NCBI RefSeq assembly: GCF_000264995.1
Contig: NW_006767436.1
Coordinates: 347,414-411,413, forward strand
Length of the DNA: 64,000 nucleotides
Direction of reading: 5' to 3'
From: Punctularia strigosozonata HHB-11173 SS5
Lineage: Eukaryota; Basidiomycota; Agaricomycetes; Corticiales; Punctulariaceae
Position numbers and translations under genes: made by a program. The first letter of the stretch is position 1. Every line of letters starts with the position of its first letter. The notes below the pieces were generated by a model that worked only from the letters and a program-made list of their open reading frames with translations, was not told the DNA's origin and ran no database searches. This document shows positions 1 through 12,153 of the stretch, piece after piece.

Positions 1-2408
1 GACTACGAATCCGACATCATCACCCTTGAAGATGGACTCGATCAAGGCGACCCGTTCTCATCAACGGGGATGATATTTTACATTGACCGGCTCCTACGCG
101 AAGCACCAGACAGAGCGGACGGAGAGGAATCATTCGGCTTTGCGGACGACACGGGATTCCTGGCAATCGGCGACACCCTGGAAGAAGCAGCGGGCAAAGT
201 AGAAAGCTGCATGGTACGGGCGAACGGGGCCCTCGACTGGAGCGAAGCTACGAACTGCAAATTCGGACTCGAGAAAACAGTATGCATCGGGTTCACCAGG
301 CGACGAGAACCGAACCCAGAAAGCACTCCCAAAACGAGGCCGGCCGAGAGGCCCAAGATCAGCATCAACGGGACGATCATCAAAATGGCGGAATCAGCTA
401 AGTGGCTCGGAATCATTATAGACCAAGAACTACGCTTTCACGAGCACGCAGCGTACGCATTGAAGAAGGGCACTGACTATATGCAACACTTTCGCCGACT
501 AGCACGCAACGCCTCCGGAGTATGGCACCGATACCTCAGGAAGTTTTACCTCACAATCGCTCTCCCAAGAATGCTATACGGGGCGGACGTCTGGCTATCC
601 CCACCAAACATCAAGAACCGGTCCAGCCGGCGGTTCATCGGCAAGATGGCAACCGTGCAACGACAGGCAGCGCTACACTCCACCGGGGCCCTTCGAACGA
701 CGCCAACGGACATACTGAACGCGCACGCGGATCTAGCCCCCTTCGACATGGCGGTACACGACATGCTCCACCGCAACACGGTACGGATATCGACACTGCC
801 AAAGACGAACCCCCTGGCCAAATGTGCGAGCCGGGCGTCAAAGAGGTACGTCAAAGCACATCGAGGACCCCTACACGAACTCTACAGGGAATTCCGGATC
901 GACCCACAACGCATGGAGAAGATTAGTGCCACAAGGGAGGGACCACGACACTCGAGACCGTTCACCATCGCAATCCCACCGAACAAGGAGCAGGCGAAAA
1001 CGGCCGCAGAGGAGAACCAAGCGGACGTACAGATATACACGGATGGATCAGAGATCGACGACAAGGTCGGCGCAGCGTCGGTCCTATACTACCGCGATAA
1101 GCATATCGGAACGCTCCGCTACCACCTAGGATCAGCTAAGCACTATGGCATTACCGAAGCAGAACTCGTAGGTCAGCTCATGGCAGCGCACATGCTTTCG
1201 CAGATCTCTCGCCACAAGGACGGATTCGATACGGCCACGATCGGGGCAGACAGCACCTCCACCCTAATGTCAACAGCGTCGCAGAAGCCCAGGGGAGCCC
1301 ATTACATCATGGACGAAACGCATAGGATCATGTCGAACGTATCGGACCGAGTCGGAGACGAGATCGAAATCGCAATGGTTTGGACGCCGGGTCACGTCGG
1401 CATCGAAGGGAACGAGAAAGCGGACGAAGAGGCGAAAGCGGCAGCCCAAGGGACATCCAGCCCGGCGAGTACTTTACCTAAACTACTACGCAAACCGCTT
1501 CCCTGGAGCAAATCTGCAGTGCGAAAGACATACAAGAAGGAAGCAAAGGCGATACGAGAAAAGCGAGAACGTCAATCCAAACATGTCCGGCGCATCAGGC
1601 AACTCGACCCAAAGTTCACGCCGAGCCACTTCAGGAAGCTGGCTCAAGTCCTCCCGCGCAAACAGCTATCGCTTCTCATCCAGCTACGCTCAGGACACAT
1701 CGGACTGAACAAACACCTCCACCGCATCAAGAAATCTCCGATGCCTATATGCCCGCATTGCAGAACCTACCCGGAAACGGTATCACATTTCCTCACACAA
1801 TGCTCGGAATACAGGGAACCTAGGAGAAAGCTTCGTGCGGAACTGGGACACAAGGCGAGTAACATTAAGTACTTGCTATCGGACTCGAAGGCACTGCCGG
1901 CCCTCTACAGGTACATCACGGAAACAGGTCGATTCGCGCAGACACACGGCAACGTCGACATAGACGAAGATCGCTGGGTGGACCCATACGACAGGGACAA
2001 GGAGAAGAGGGACCGACGGAACCAGAGATCGAGGGAGCTACGGGAAGGGAGAGACGAAGGAGGAGGCGGTGAGGGGTAGCTTTCCTCCCGCCAGTTTTCC
2101 CCAAGTGGTTTTATGGCGGGAGGTTTTAACGCGCCCAGGAGACGATGAACGAACCGGGAAGGACAGGAACTGCGACGACGGGAAGCACAATGCGACACCT
2201 ACCACAACATACCATCACGCACCGCCTAACCAGGCGCCCAAGCCGATCAGATCCAAACCTGAGAGGCAGTGGTTTTGACCGGAAGAAGTCAACGGAGACG
2301 GATAAGATTGGGATAGAGGCATACGCTTGTACAGTAACGTCTAACATATGGCACGCCCGCAACGGACGTTAAACAAAGGAAAAAAAAAAAAAAAAAAAAA
2401 AAAAAAAA
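1..2408 (+). mobile_element. 3' part of a LINE (non-LTR retrotransposon), Tad/I-like
   Basis: The reading frame is open from the first base to the stop at 2077-2079, so the 5' part lies outside the window. It begins inside the reverse transcriptase (motif GLDQGDPFSS, then FADD in place of YADD at about nt 142). An RNase H domain follows at about nt 1020-1450 with the acidic set: D in YTDGSE, E in ITEAELVG, D in GADSTS and D in GNEKADEEAK. A C-x2-C-x7-H-x4-C zinc knuckle sits near nt 1750-1800 (CPHC...HFLTQC). A roughly 300-nt 3' UTR ends in an uninterrupted run of 29 A at 2380-2408. The RT, RNase H, knuckle order and the poly(A) tail point to a Tad- or I-like fungal LINE. No stop or frameshift was seen in the visible part. 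The target duplication cannot be checked because the 5' end is missing. Confidence 0.9.
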
Positions 2409-3762
2409 CATGGTTGTGAACGAACTTGTGGAGAGACCTATCAAGCGGCAATCATATGATATCTGACGCGCATCCTACTTAGACTACTTATTTGTTTATC
2501 GACCAACAGTCCAACGAACAACAGAAGGCTACATGCATGATATCGGACGCCAACGCCAACGTACCCACGACTGTCAGGGAACGGGGAGCATGCGGAGACG
2601 CTTCCGGAAGCCAGAAGCTCGCAAAGCGAGAGATTTCGGATCCTTCAGGAAACCCGGGAGGCATGCGTTCTCCACGCATCGGACATGGCACGGATCATAC
2701 GCGCGGGCCGTGTCCTTGCTCAGTAACCTCTCTGGAGACCGGCGGTGTGATATGACGACTCAATTGTACGCGTATCCGAGGTGATCCACAGATGGATCGT
2801 CGGCGCCGGATGGTGCTAATGCTGGGAAGATAAGGGTGCCGCACCGTTACACCATGGGGTCTGATCCTGAGCGGTACTGAATGCAGAAGAATAAGCTTTG
2901 CGCGACGGAGACGGAGCACAGCAGTCAGCACAAGTCATATCGGACGTAGATGAAGACGGATCTGGCGCGAGGGAGGGAACTGCGCAGCGCCATGAGTCGC
3001 TGGTATGTTTTGTGTTTGGCCTTCCCTTCCCAGAACGCTAATATGGGTAAGTTGAGCCCTCAGTACCGGTGCTCGAGGTACACGTTGAAACGGGAGTCAT
3101 GTCCCCTTGTCCAGAGCAATGAAAACTTAGATCCAGACATACATCCGTCGTGATATCATCGGAGTCTTTCCAAGTGGTGAGTCGAGTCGAAGTCCTGCAA
3201 GAAGAGAGCAAGCCAGATTTAGCGGAACGACAAGGTTGATGCCCGTCTTGCGTGTGAGAAGATGCGCGGTGCATGCGATTCTCAGATGGAGACGCAGCTG
3301 TCCTGTGTCTGGAAGGACAGCTATGGGGTGCGCAGCTCGGTTCGCCATGGGCCTGGAGGCGCGATCTCATCGCCGTTCTGAGGAATTCCACCTCAAGTCC
3401 GACGTGTTAATCCGAGGATTCACGCGCGACTGCAATAGATCTATGGGCACCCGGCACAGTGCGTCAATTGCACTTGCAACATGGGGTATATGTGAGTGAG
3501 GAGTAGCGCCAACCCGTTGCGTCGTCGCGGAGGAATGTGGAGAAGTTCAGGCACGGGAGACGATTTACGCGGGACGCCAGCCGCGGCGACAAGCGAATGC
3601 GTGCTAGGCCCGAGTTGTCCCGGACGTCGGAGTCGCCGGAACACGGCCCGCGGGCATCAGCCGGGGGTGCGCTATATCTCTCGCGCCCTTTCACAAGCAT
3701 GCGGCGCCATCCCCCTCTAACCTTAACCGGCCCTTCAGTCTTCGCCGTCGTCCAGCACAGCG
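2409..3762. other. Intergenic, no gene recognised
   Basis: Only short overlapping open frames on both strands are present, none with a recognisable motif or convincing splice pattern. It separates the LINE tail from the first host gene. Confidence 0.5.
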
Positions 3763-4502
3763 ATGAGCATCACCGTTGACGATCTCGTCGCCAGTTTTGG
3801 CTCCAGCCACATCGGCCAGGAGGCCATGGACCTCGCTGCGCTCCAGGTTCGTCTGACAATCTTCCCTCAAACCGACGGGGTTTTTTCTCATACCCGTGTC
3901 CCCGCCGACAGTCTCAGCTTGCTCAGACGCTTTTCGCGCACGCGTTACCGCAACAGCATTCCCAGTCGATCCCAAACCGCGAGATCGGATACCAGCCGTG
4001 CAATACGCCCATCGCGTGCACCCCCACGTCTCCGACCGGCTCGTTCCCGTGGAGCCAGATGCGCACTGAGAGACGCAGCGCGAGCCTTTGCAGCCGCCGC
4101 TCGGTCGACGATAGCATGCTCACCGACGACGAGGACGAACGGTTGGTCGAGGAGCAGCTCCTCGGCGGCTCGTCCTCGACGACCACCGCCGCCCCCTCGC
4201 AACAGCATCAGATGCAGACTTCCTGGTCGGCAGCGCTCGACGAGCAACAGCAACAACACAGCTCGTCGCTCTTCGCGACGACTGACCCGTTCTACGTGGC
4301 TGCGAGCAACCCTGCGCCCGCCGCGCCCTCGGTTTTCGCCCAGGTCGGCCGGCCGTCCCAGCAATCGCCCTTCCTGGCGCAACAGACGCAACCGTTCGGC
4401 GGTTCACAGGCACACGCTGCTCCGAATCCGTACTTCGCGCAGCAGACGCCACGCTTGGGCATCGCTCCGCAGCAGCGTAGCTTATTCGTAACCGGGGCAT
4501 AA
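3763..4502 (+). CDS. Unknown small protein, Gln/Ser-rich, two exons
   Basis: Exon 1 is 3763-3846 and exon 2 is 3912-4502; the 65-nt intron (gttcgt...gacag) is phase 0. The product is about 224 residues. The first 28 residues (MSITVDDLVASFGSSHIGQE) look like a short helix. The middle has a compact block rich in Pro, Thr and Ser ending in FPWSQMRTERRSASLC, then an acidic stretch (DDEDERLVEE) and a Gln/Ala-rich tail. The acceptor side offers three in-frame AGs (3911, 3917, 3926), so isoforms differing by two or five residues are possible. I do not recognise a family. Length, low complexity and basic/acidic alternation suggest a regulatory or scaffold protein, but that is inference. Confidence 0.6.
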
Positions 4503-5770
4503 CTCTGTTCTGAAACCGGGGTTCCCTCACCCGCCAACCCCGCGCCGTTCCATTCATCAAGTTACGAAACATACCCCGCTCTCGCACAGCCTTGCCACCC
4601 CTCCTCTCTCACTTTGTACTACTCTCGCTCTGCGAAGTCCGCAGCGGCCTCACTTGGCACACAATACGGAATGTAACAAAGCGTAGCGTGCACGCTTCTA
4701 GTGCCGGGTCCTTGGGATCCTCTCGGATACCTCGGATACTCGCGTGGCATGCGTCATGCGAAGAATCTGCCTCCGGACCGCATCATGGCCGCACCATTCC
4801 GCCAGGTACACGTATCGGCGAAACCTCTTGCTTATCTGCGGAGCTACACGTCCTTTCCCGGACACGGTCATATGTCCTCCTACCGATGCCGCTCCTCACG
4901 GACTCCCCACTTGCATAACACAACACTTACACCATCCTGGGACTCTTTCCACTTCATCCGTCGCTACCCCTTTTGTTATCATCAACAGCAAATAACTCAA
5001 GTTACGATACCTCCCCGAACCCGTTCCCGTTCACGCACCTCGACTCCACTCCACTGACCTCCCTGGTCTGAAGTATTTGATCTCGGATAATTGTAGACGT
5101 ACTTTTCTTCTTACTCTCCATTCAACGCAAGACCTCCTTTTTTGTTGTACGTGTAGAATGTAGTTATAATGCGCGATTTTACGGCGTTGGTCGTGGATCC
5201 TCACATAATTGGTCCTGAGTCGGGATATTCGTGAGATGGATGCTGCAAGTCTGCGTATCTGGTTCTCCATTTGCAGCGGTGCAGGGAGCGACAGCATTTC
5301 GATGTCCGACAGCCCTTGTCCTTACCGTCGCTATATCGATAACCAAAGGCGGTGTGAACCTATTCAGACCCTGCTTCGACATACATCCAAGGTTCGAGAT
5401 CGGGCTCGAACCAACGCTCTAAGCGGAGATTCCTAGGCAACGTTGAGGCAACGGCATTGATTATCCTTGTACGTGTCAAACCGATGGAACGATCGCGGTG
5501 AGATCATATTGGAAGTAAAATGGGTGGTATACACATGTCAACCAGCCTCCGGGCTCGTCGTACGATCTGGGCTCACGGGCTAGCCCAACGGTGCAGGCTT
5601 CTCTCCGGGCATGGAATGCCCGAGATTGCAGGGTCCCCGCATAGATGCCATCTGCATGCTATTTAACATAGCAGGTAAACTGCGTACGCGGGCCGCGTGA
5701 GGTGCAACACGAGAATACAGAAAGCCACGGCATATATATTCGTGACAACTCATAGCAAAACAGAAATCGT
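4503..5770. other. Intergenic, no gene recognised
   Basis: No convincing coding frame on either strand. Composition is less GC-rich than in the genes. It ends at the target duplication of the hAT-like element. Confidence 0.5.
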
Positions 5771-5778
5771 ACAAGAAG
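5771..5778. repeat. Left target-site duplication of the hAT-like element
   Basis: ACAAGAAG directly before the left inverted repeat, identical to 6171-6178 after the right one. Confidence 0.88.
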
Positions 5779-6170
5779 TAGTGTTGCCGCCAAGTTGAGT
5801 TGAAGTCAATTCCAACTCAACTCAACTTGCAAAAACGACAACTCAACTTGGCTTGTGGGCCTCGAGTTGGACTTGCGTGAGCTTGCGAGTTGGCACTGCT
5901 GTTATCCCACGTTCAGCGACACTACCGATTGGTCCATGCAGAGAATCGGTTCACACGATGAAAACGTGGCCTTGGCTGAACGGCTTGATTGTCAGGGTGC
6001 CAAACATTGACCTGCCACAGCTCAATGTCGCTGCTAGGTCCGGTCGCAGGGTGGGAAACTGTCCGCCAACTCGCAAGCCGAACTCACAAATTGGCTTGTC
6101 GTAACTTGATAAGCAAGTTATTGCAATTTTGTCAACTCGGCTCGACTCAGCTTGACTTGCGGCAACACTA
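5779..6170. mobile_element. Non-autonomous hAT-like element (MITE), 392 bp
   Basis: The ends are perfect 12-bp inverted repeats: TAGTGTTGCCGC at 5779-5790 and GCGGCAACACTA at 6159-6170, and the inversion continues imperfectly inward (CAAGTTGAGTTG against CAGCTTGACTTG). The element is flanked by a perfect 8-bp direct repeat, ACAAGAAG, at 5771-5778 and 6171-6178. Eight-base duplications and ends of the form YARNG are typical of hAT transposons. The interior has no transposase and is built largely from short variants of CAACTCAACTTG and its complement. The exact ends and target repeat suggest a fairly recent insertion. It depends on a transposase from elsewhere. Confidence 0.88.
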
Positions 6171-6178
6171 ACAAGAAG
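6171..6178. repeat. Right target-site duplication of the hAT-like element
   Basis: ACAAGAAG directly after the right inverted repeat, identical to 5771-5778. Confidence 0.88.
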
Positions 6179-7375
6179 GTACCGTCGAGAGCTGAAACGA
6201 GGAGGGGTCCTACTCGCATTCACGGATAAGCGACAGATCGTTGTTCAAGTTTGTCTAGAGCACAGCGGCGCATCCATCATCCGTATCAACTCGCTACTGG
6301 ACGATGGACAGACATATCCACTTACCTATCCACAAAAATGGTCATGCCGGTGAAGTCTAATTTAAGACAGCAAAGACTGTTCGTGGGATGACGGGGTTCG
6401 AATATCGAACGCGTGTTCTCCATCGTGTAAAGCCTAGTATTCCCAGGTATGTGCGGAGGTCCAATATCGACGTAGGGACATTTAAAGAAATATAATGCGC
6501 CCGGAACTGCATGGCCATGTAAGCGGGTTTCCCCTATGCGGAACTATGGAAGACGATATTTAGCATGAAAGTCTGTGGGGTGGGACGTACATATCCTCGA
6601 CGTATCAAAGGAGTACCACCCGCAGCGAGTGTCTCGTCAAGATCTGAGGTATGTAGCCAATGCCGAAGTAGCCAAATTCAAGGAGACGATGGTCTGGGAG
6701 TGGCCACGTATTTCTTCATGAACACGAGATGGCAATACCTGTGAGATCTGAGGTAGAGAATATGCATGTACAAGCTTCAGATCATTTAGTTGCTTAAGCA
6801 TCAGGGATGACAGCAGAGTGATCACTGAATCGTTCCATCATCAGGTAAGGTGGTGAAAAGATCGTTCCGTACCACTGTTTCATATGTGCTCCAATAGTAG
6901 AAAGGTCAGCCTGAGATTGCGATTGAGATACCAATGCGAGTTGAACCTTTTCCTGTATGATGAAATCGCTCCGCGATGCAGGCGAATCTGGGGGTGTTTA
7001 GTGCGGCACGCTGTTTCACGGGAGCCACCTACTTACGTCGCCGTCAAAACCGTTGTCAAATATCCTTTAGGTTGCCGAGGCTATGCTGAACGCACTCAAG
7101 GGCTAGCGTCAATGTCTTTATCTCGGCTTCTGTGTTGACTTGTGCACGGATTTAGACATGCATCCTTCAGCGAAGTGTGACTACATTCATGCTTCATGAA
7201 GTTACTAACACCAAAGATCTTCATGCGTAACTCCGATATGACCATTGCTTGTCCCGCATGCGTTCTCAGGACAGGTAGCCGATCGTTTCGTTACGTAGGC
7301 AGTGTCTTCCAGCTTTCTGTACGTTATGGTCAGCTCACCCCTAAAACGATGCATGTATGGGTTGTCACCGAAGGA
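6179..7375. other. Intergenic, no gene recognised
   Basis: No sustained frame with a family motif on either strand. It may hold further decayed sequence downstream (minus-strand sense) of the fragment at 7381-7663. Confidence 0.4.
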
Positions 7376-7380
7376 CGAGG

Positions 7381-7663
7381 TCATCCGGCTGCAATTTCGA
7401 GCATGCGCATGATATGTCTCGCTGCGGCGCTCTCGACAGAGGCAATTCTGCGTGCCAAAAGTCGACTATCGTCGTTGTAGGCCTTTGCTTTCTGAGCGAA
7501 AGTATGCGCACCCAAGTCGACGTTCATAAACTCCTTCATGTACCTCAGCAGTCTTGGCTTGCGGTAGAGCGGTACCCAGAACACCTTCGAGATAATCGCC
7601 GACGATCGGGACGGCCTTTGAGGCCACTGTCACGACCTCCAGAGTCTGCACCGTTCTATCCAT
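7381..7663 (-). pseudogene. Fragment of a helical N-terminal domain like those of fungal NLR-like proteins
   Basis: Read on the minus strand from an ATG at 7663, the first frame gives MDRTVQTLEVVTVASKAVPI followed by VGDYLEGVLGTAL. This resembles the hydrophobic helical start of many Agaricomycete STAND/NLR-like proteins. The theme then continues in another frame (MKEFMNVDLGAHTFAQKAKA, then ESAAARHIMRMLE). The switch falls near the sequence gctgaggtacatgaag and looks like a small indel. No NACHT or repeat domain follows. I read it as a decayed remnant. A short intron could also explain the frame change, so the assignment is tentative. Confidence 0.35.
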
Positions 7664-7670
7664 GCTGAGT

Positions 7671-8402
7671 CGTACAGGTGAAGATGAACGCCGCCACTCG
7701 TAGGTTGGCTCAAGTCATAGGTCTCGGACGAGATAGCACCTGATAGCCTCGGATATGAATATGCGGAACAGCCATGTCGATCACCATTGACACCTGATGC
7801 TGAGCTACCTAGCTCGTTTCGACCTGCTAGCATCGATAGCCAGAGCATACTTGCTATCGCATTCACCAAGGTCAAATGTATTCTCGCGTAGTCCAAGTCG
7901 CCATGAGGTGAAAGGTGAGGCGAACGTAAAGAGTCAGCTATCTTGGAGCTTCAGGCATGTTGCCAATCCCGTTCTTATGCTAATAGCAAACAAGTTGGCA
8001 AAAACGAATGTCATGCAGGGTCGTTCTGCTGCCCGTGCCCGGAGAACAAGGGAAACAAGGATCTGGACCTGTGTCAGCAACACGAGACGATTTAGGCCGT
8101 GGGAATTGTTTCGGCGGGAGGTCCAGGTCGCCGCGCACGTCGCCCCTTCCCTTCTCATCGCCGCCAACGTTGACGAAGCCCCGGCGTCCGTCGTTGAGCG
8201 CAGCGATCGCAAGAGGTCCGTCTCCCATCATGCTCGACCTCCGCGCTGCTTCACGCTCTGATCCTGCCTCGCTTTCTGCTCTTTTTCTCTGACGCACGCG
8301 CACCCGTCCGTCTACTTTCACAGTCTCGTCATCGTCGCCTGCTTCGTTTTCGCTTTGCGCATCTGCCCCTGCGCGTAGCGTGCTATTGCTACTTCTGTGG
8401 AG
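7671..8402. other. Intergenic and 5' region of ARS2
   Basis: No supported gene. The last 150 bases are pyrimidine-rich, as expected of a basidiomycete 5' UTR or promoter. Confidence 0.4.
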
Positions 8403-11400
8403 ATGTCGACATGGAATGCGTCTGGGGGCGCGCCGCCGTACCCACCGCCGCCGCGCCGCTCGCGCTCGCGCTCACCTAGCTCGTACCGCGGCGGTGCGGG
8501 TTACCCCCCGCCCTACGGCGACTACCGCGCCGACTGGGACGCGTACGAGCGTGACCGGGCGTGGGCGAGCTACGAGCGTGAACGTGCCGCGTACGACTAT
8601 GGGCGACGCGGCCGGAGCCGGAGCCCGTCGATGGACGAAGGTGTGTACACATTTGACTCCTCGCATCGCGTTGGGCTGACGCGGTGCTTCTTCCGCACAG
8701 CTGGGAGGAAACGAAGGCGTTCGCAGTCTCCGTACGATACTCGGTACGACCCGCGGCCGCGCTACGACGAATATGGTGCGCTTTTTTTCTGGTCGTCGGT
8801 GAATAACTGCAGGCGATCTGATGCGTTACCTTTCGTAGATCGATCCGGTCGCTACTCGCCTCACCGCGGTGGGCCATATCCCCCATACGGCTCGTCACGT
8901 CATGCTCCGCCCGACCCACACACGTTCGACTACCCGTCGTCGCTGAAGCAGTACGCGGAGTGGTTCCGGTACCATTATCCCACGCAGGCGACGGAAGAGG
9001 ACAACCTGGACAAAGCGGCAGAGCAGGAGGCCGGCGACGGCAGCAAGCCACGCAACGGGATCCGCGCCCGGTGGGAGAAGTACAAAAAGGAGTTTGCTGC
9101 CACGCAGGTGCGTCGACTCGTGTCGCACTTATATGCGGTGGATAGAAGTCTGACTGGGGTATCAGTTGCAACGCATGTTTGACCACCACCGAAAGTCGCC
9201 TTGGTTTGCGGAGAAGTACGACCCGGCGCCGGAGTACGCGAATATGCGCATGCGCGTGCGCAAGGTTGGGTGGAAGGGCCGCATGACGGCTTTTCTCGCT
9301 GACCTCGACGCGGGCAAGTTCGACCCCGCCTTTACCGAGCCCGAGCCCGAGCCGGCTACGTCGCCCGTAAAAGAGACTCCGACGCCGGCGCCCGCTCCCG
9401 CCGAAAGCACGGCGAACGGGAACGGGAGCGCCGCGGTGAAAACTGAGGACGAGGCGGCTGCCCCGGGCGGCGAGGAGGTCAAGAACGAGCAGGAGGACGT
9501 GCAGCTCGAGGACGCCGCGGGGGAGGACGATCCGAGCAAGGCGGAGGCGAATGGCAAAGGGCCGGTCGATAAGCGCATCCTAAACCGCGGCGAGGAGGTG
9601 ACGGCTGTGACGGAGGGGAACCAGGTCATGATCCGGACCATTCCGCCCGACATCGGACGAGCGAAGCTCGAAGATGTGAGTGTCGCCGTGCCTTGTGAAC
9701 GGCGTGTAACTCATGTCACATGGCATCATAGGCGATTGCCAGCATGCCGGGCTTTGTGTACCTGGCGCTCGGCGACCCGTTGCAGAAGAGAAACTACTAT
9801 CGCGCTGGGTGGCTCAAGTTCCGCGAGGATGCGGATATGCCCTCGATCATGTCCGAGCTGAGCGAGAAAAAGGTGCGCGATGCGCCATATATTCACGCAG
9901 GACGCCCTAGCGCTAACAAAAACATATATTCGTTCCCTCTCCAGATCGAGGGCTTCAAGCTACACGTGACGCACAACACCAAGCCGTTCGTGAACCGGGT
10001 GAGGTACGCGCCCGAGGTCGCGAGCCGGCCCGATCGTTTGCAGAAGGACCTTGCGAACGTGAAGGCGCTCGCGGCCGTGCTGGAGGACGAGTACACGAAG
10101 TTGCGCACGTTCAAACCTGAGAAACCCAAGAAGCCGACGGAGGGTACCGAAGGCGAAGGCGAGAACGCGGGTGGCGAGGGAGAGGGTGTGAAGAAGGAGG
10201 AGCAGAAGGAGGAGACGATGGACGTGGATGAGGAGGAAGACCCGGAGCCGAGGGAGCGGGGGAGCGAGGCGGTGGAGAGGAAGGTGGGGCAGTTGATGGA
10301 CGGTTTCGTGCAGGCGGGGTTGATCGATCCGGCGGACGAGAAGGCGTTCCAGGCTAAGAAAGTGAGCGGTTTTTTTTTGTTTTCGATTCATATATCGTTG
10401 CGCGCGGATTCTGATGTGCGCGTTTGCGATAGACTGTAGTAACGCTGGATCTGTACCTCGCGTATCTCCGTGCCGCGTTCCATACATGCTACTATTGCGC
10501 GGTCGTGACGGACCACGTTGAGGAGCTGCAGCGGAAGTGCATCAAGCATGAGAGGAAGCCGTTGAGCAAGAGCTTGAGGGAGGAGTATGAGCGCGAGGTA
10601 GCGAATCGCGAGAAGGCGGAGGCGGAGGCGAGGGAGAAGGTGGAAGAGAAGGAGGGTGAGGGTGAAGGTGGTGGAGCGGAAGGCGTAGAAGGCGGTGAAG
10701 GGGGTGATGGCGAGAAGAAGGAGAAGGAGGAGGGAAAGGAGAGGAAGAGGAGGGAAAGGGGGGAGAATCGGGATTGGAAGCGGAACGGTCGGTTGGCTGA
10801 ACCCTGATGGGAGTGCAGATACTGACCATTGTCGGATGCTGGTAGATGAGAGGTGGCTGGAATGGCTTGACAGCAAGGCTGCTCTATTAATCAACAGAGA
10901 CGGCGTGGACCCGAGGGACTACGGCGGGAAAAGCTACGATGAGTACGTATCTCGTCACCCTCTTGGCATTATTACGTGAACGAGCATCCATGTTATTATC
11001 TAGGGAGCTGTCAAAGGCCGTCGAGCCTTACATCAAGCAGGAGGACGAGAGCAAGTTCCGCTGCAAAACGTGCCAGAAGCTGTTCAAGGCGACTTCGTTC
11101 GTGGAAAAACACATCTCGAACAAGCACCCGGAGTTGATCAAGCATCTCGACGAGGTAAAGCGACCACCATCTTGGTGCTTATCACCGCGACCCCCCCAAA
11201 TCGCTGATGATCCTTCTCTCATTAGATTCCTTATTTCAACAACTTTGCGCTCGATCCGCACCACATCCAGCCGTTCACGCACCCGCCCGCGCCGGTCGGA
11301 AACAGCGCGCCACCCCCTCCGCAGGCGTACGGCCTGGCTGGGCCCGCCTACCCCGCGGGTGATTACGGCCGAGGCGGGTTCTACGGCGGCGCGCCGTATG

Positions 11401-11774
11401 CGCAAGGCTATCCGCCCCCGGCGTATGCCAACGGCGGCGGGGGCTATTGGGACCCGTACGCTGCGCAGGCCGCTGCTGCCGCTTACCCGCCGTACGCGGG
11501 GCGGCGGTTGGGCGACCGGATCGGCGGGTACGCGCCGCCGGGGTATGATGCGCCCGGAGACGGGCTTCCCCCCGCTGCGCCGGGATTGCCGCCGAAGCCG
11601 TCGCAGGCGATCCTCGAGCCGGGGCCGGGGGGAGGGGGCAGGAGAAGGAACACGGGCCCGCCGCCGCCCCCGCCGCCCGACGCGAAGGAGGATCCGAGGG
11701 CGGCGGCGGGTCGGAAGGTCAGCTACCACGATATGGACCTCGTCGCGGAGGGCGATGTGGAGCTGCAATATTGA
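8403..11774 (+). CDS. ARS2: ARS2/SERRATE, nuclear RNA effector protein
   Basis: Ten exons: 8403-8640, 8701-8775, 8839-9107, 9166-9675, 9732-9872, 9945-10361, 10433-10787, 10846-10942, 11004-11154, 11226-11774; about 933 residues. In animals, plants and fission yeast this family bridges the nuclear cap-binding complex to RNA processing or decay. The N-terminus is RS/RG-rich (RRSRSRSPSS). The SERRATE/Ars2 N-terminal domain spans about residues 128-240 (HTFDYPSSLKQYAEWFRYHY, then MFDHHRKSPWFAEKYDP). An RRM-like core with long acidic inserts follows (GFVYLALGDP, TLDLYLAYLRAAFH). The C-terminal C2H2 finger is near residues 719-743 (FRCKTCQKLFKATSFVEKH), followed by IPYFNNFALD and a Gly/Pro/Tyr-rich tail. 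The intron 9873-9944 is 72 nt with no in-frame stop; removing it restores EKK-IEGFKLH, as in the family. Other introns change phase and are well supported. Confidence 0.93.
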
Positions 11775-12153
11775 GCGCGGTTTCGGTGCTTGCTGCCTTC
11801 GGTGCCGTGGTTTGGGCGTTTTTTTCTTTTGTATGTACATACGATTTCCTGAACGCGCTTTGCGGTTGCGTGAACACGGCGTGTGTGGCGCGAGTCCGCG
11901 TGGAACGTGGACGGCGTTGTGGGATTCTATTCAAGGCAAGGCACCGGCGGGCGGGGGACGGGAATAGCGCGCGCCCCGGTCATGGCTTACGTAATAAAGC
12001 AGCAGAGCTGTGGAGTGCGCGGCAACGACCTCAAGCGGCAGTACCTTCCTCCTTTTTCTCCGTACAGAAACCAGACGCGGTCGCCTCTGCACCACCACCG
12101 CCCGCTCGACGCAGGCAACGGCCTCGACGACGACGACGACGACGCCCACTTCC
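11775..12153. other. Intergenic between ARS2 and SSK1
   Basis: About 380 bases holding the ARS2 3' end and the SSK1 5' region. The frame is open without an ATG ahead of the chosen SSK1 start. No other gene seen. Confidence 0.4.

Noticed and set aside
5780-6170. Tandem repeat or telomere-like array made of CAACTCAACTTG units
   Set aside because: The units are in both orientations and lie inside perfect inverted ends with an 8-bp target duplication, so they are part of a transposon.
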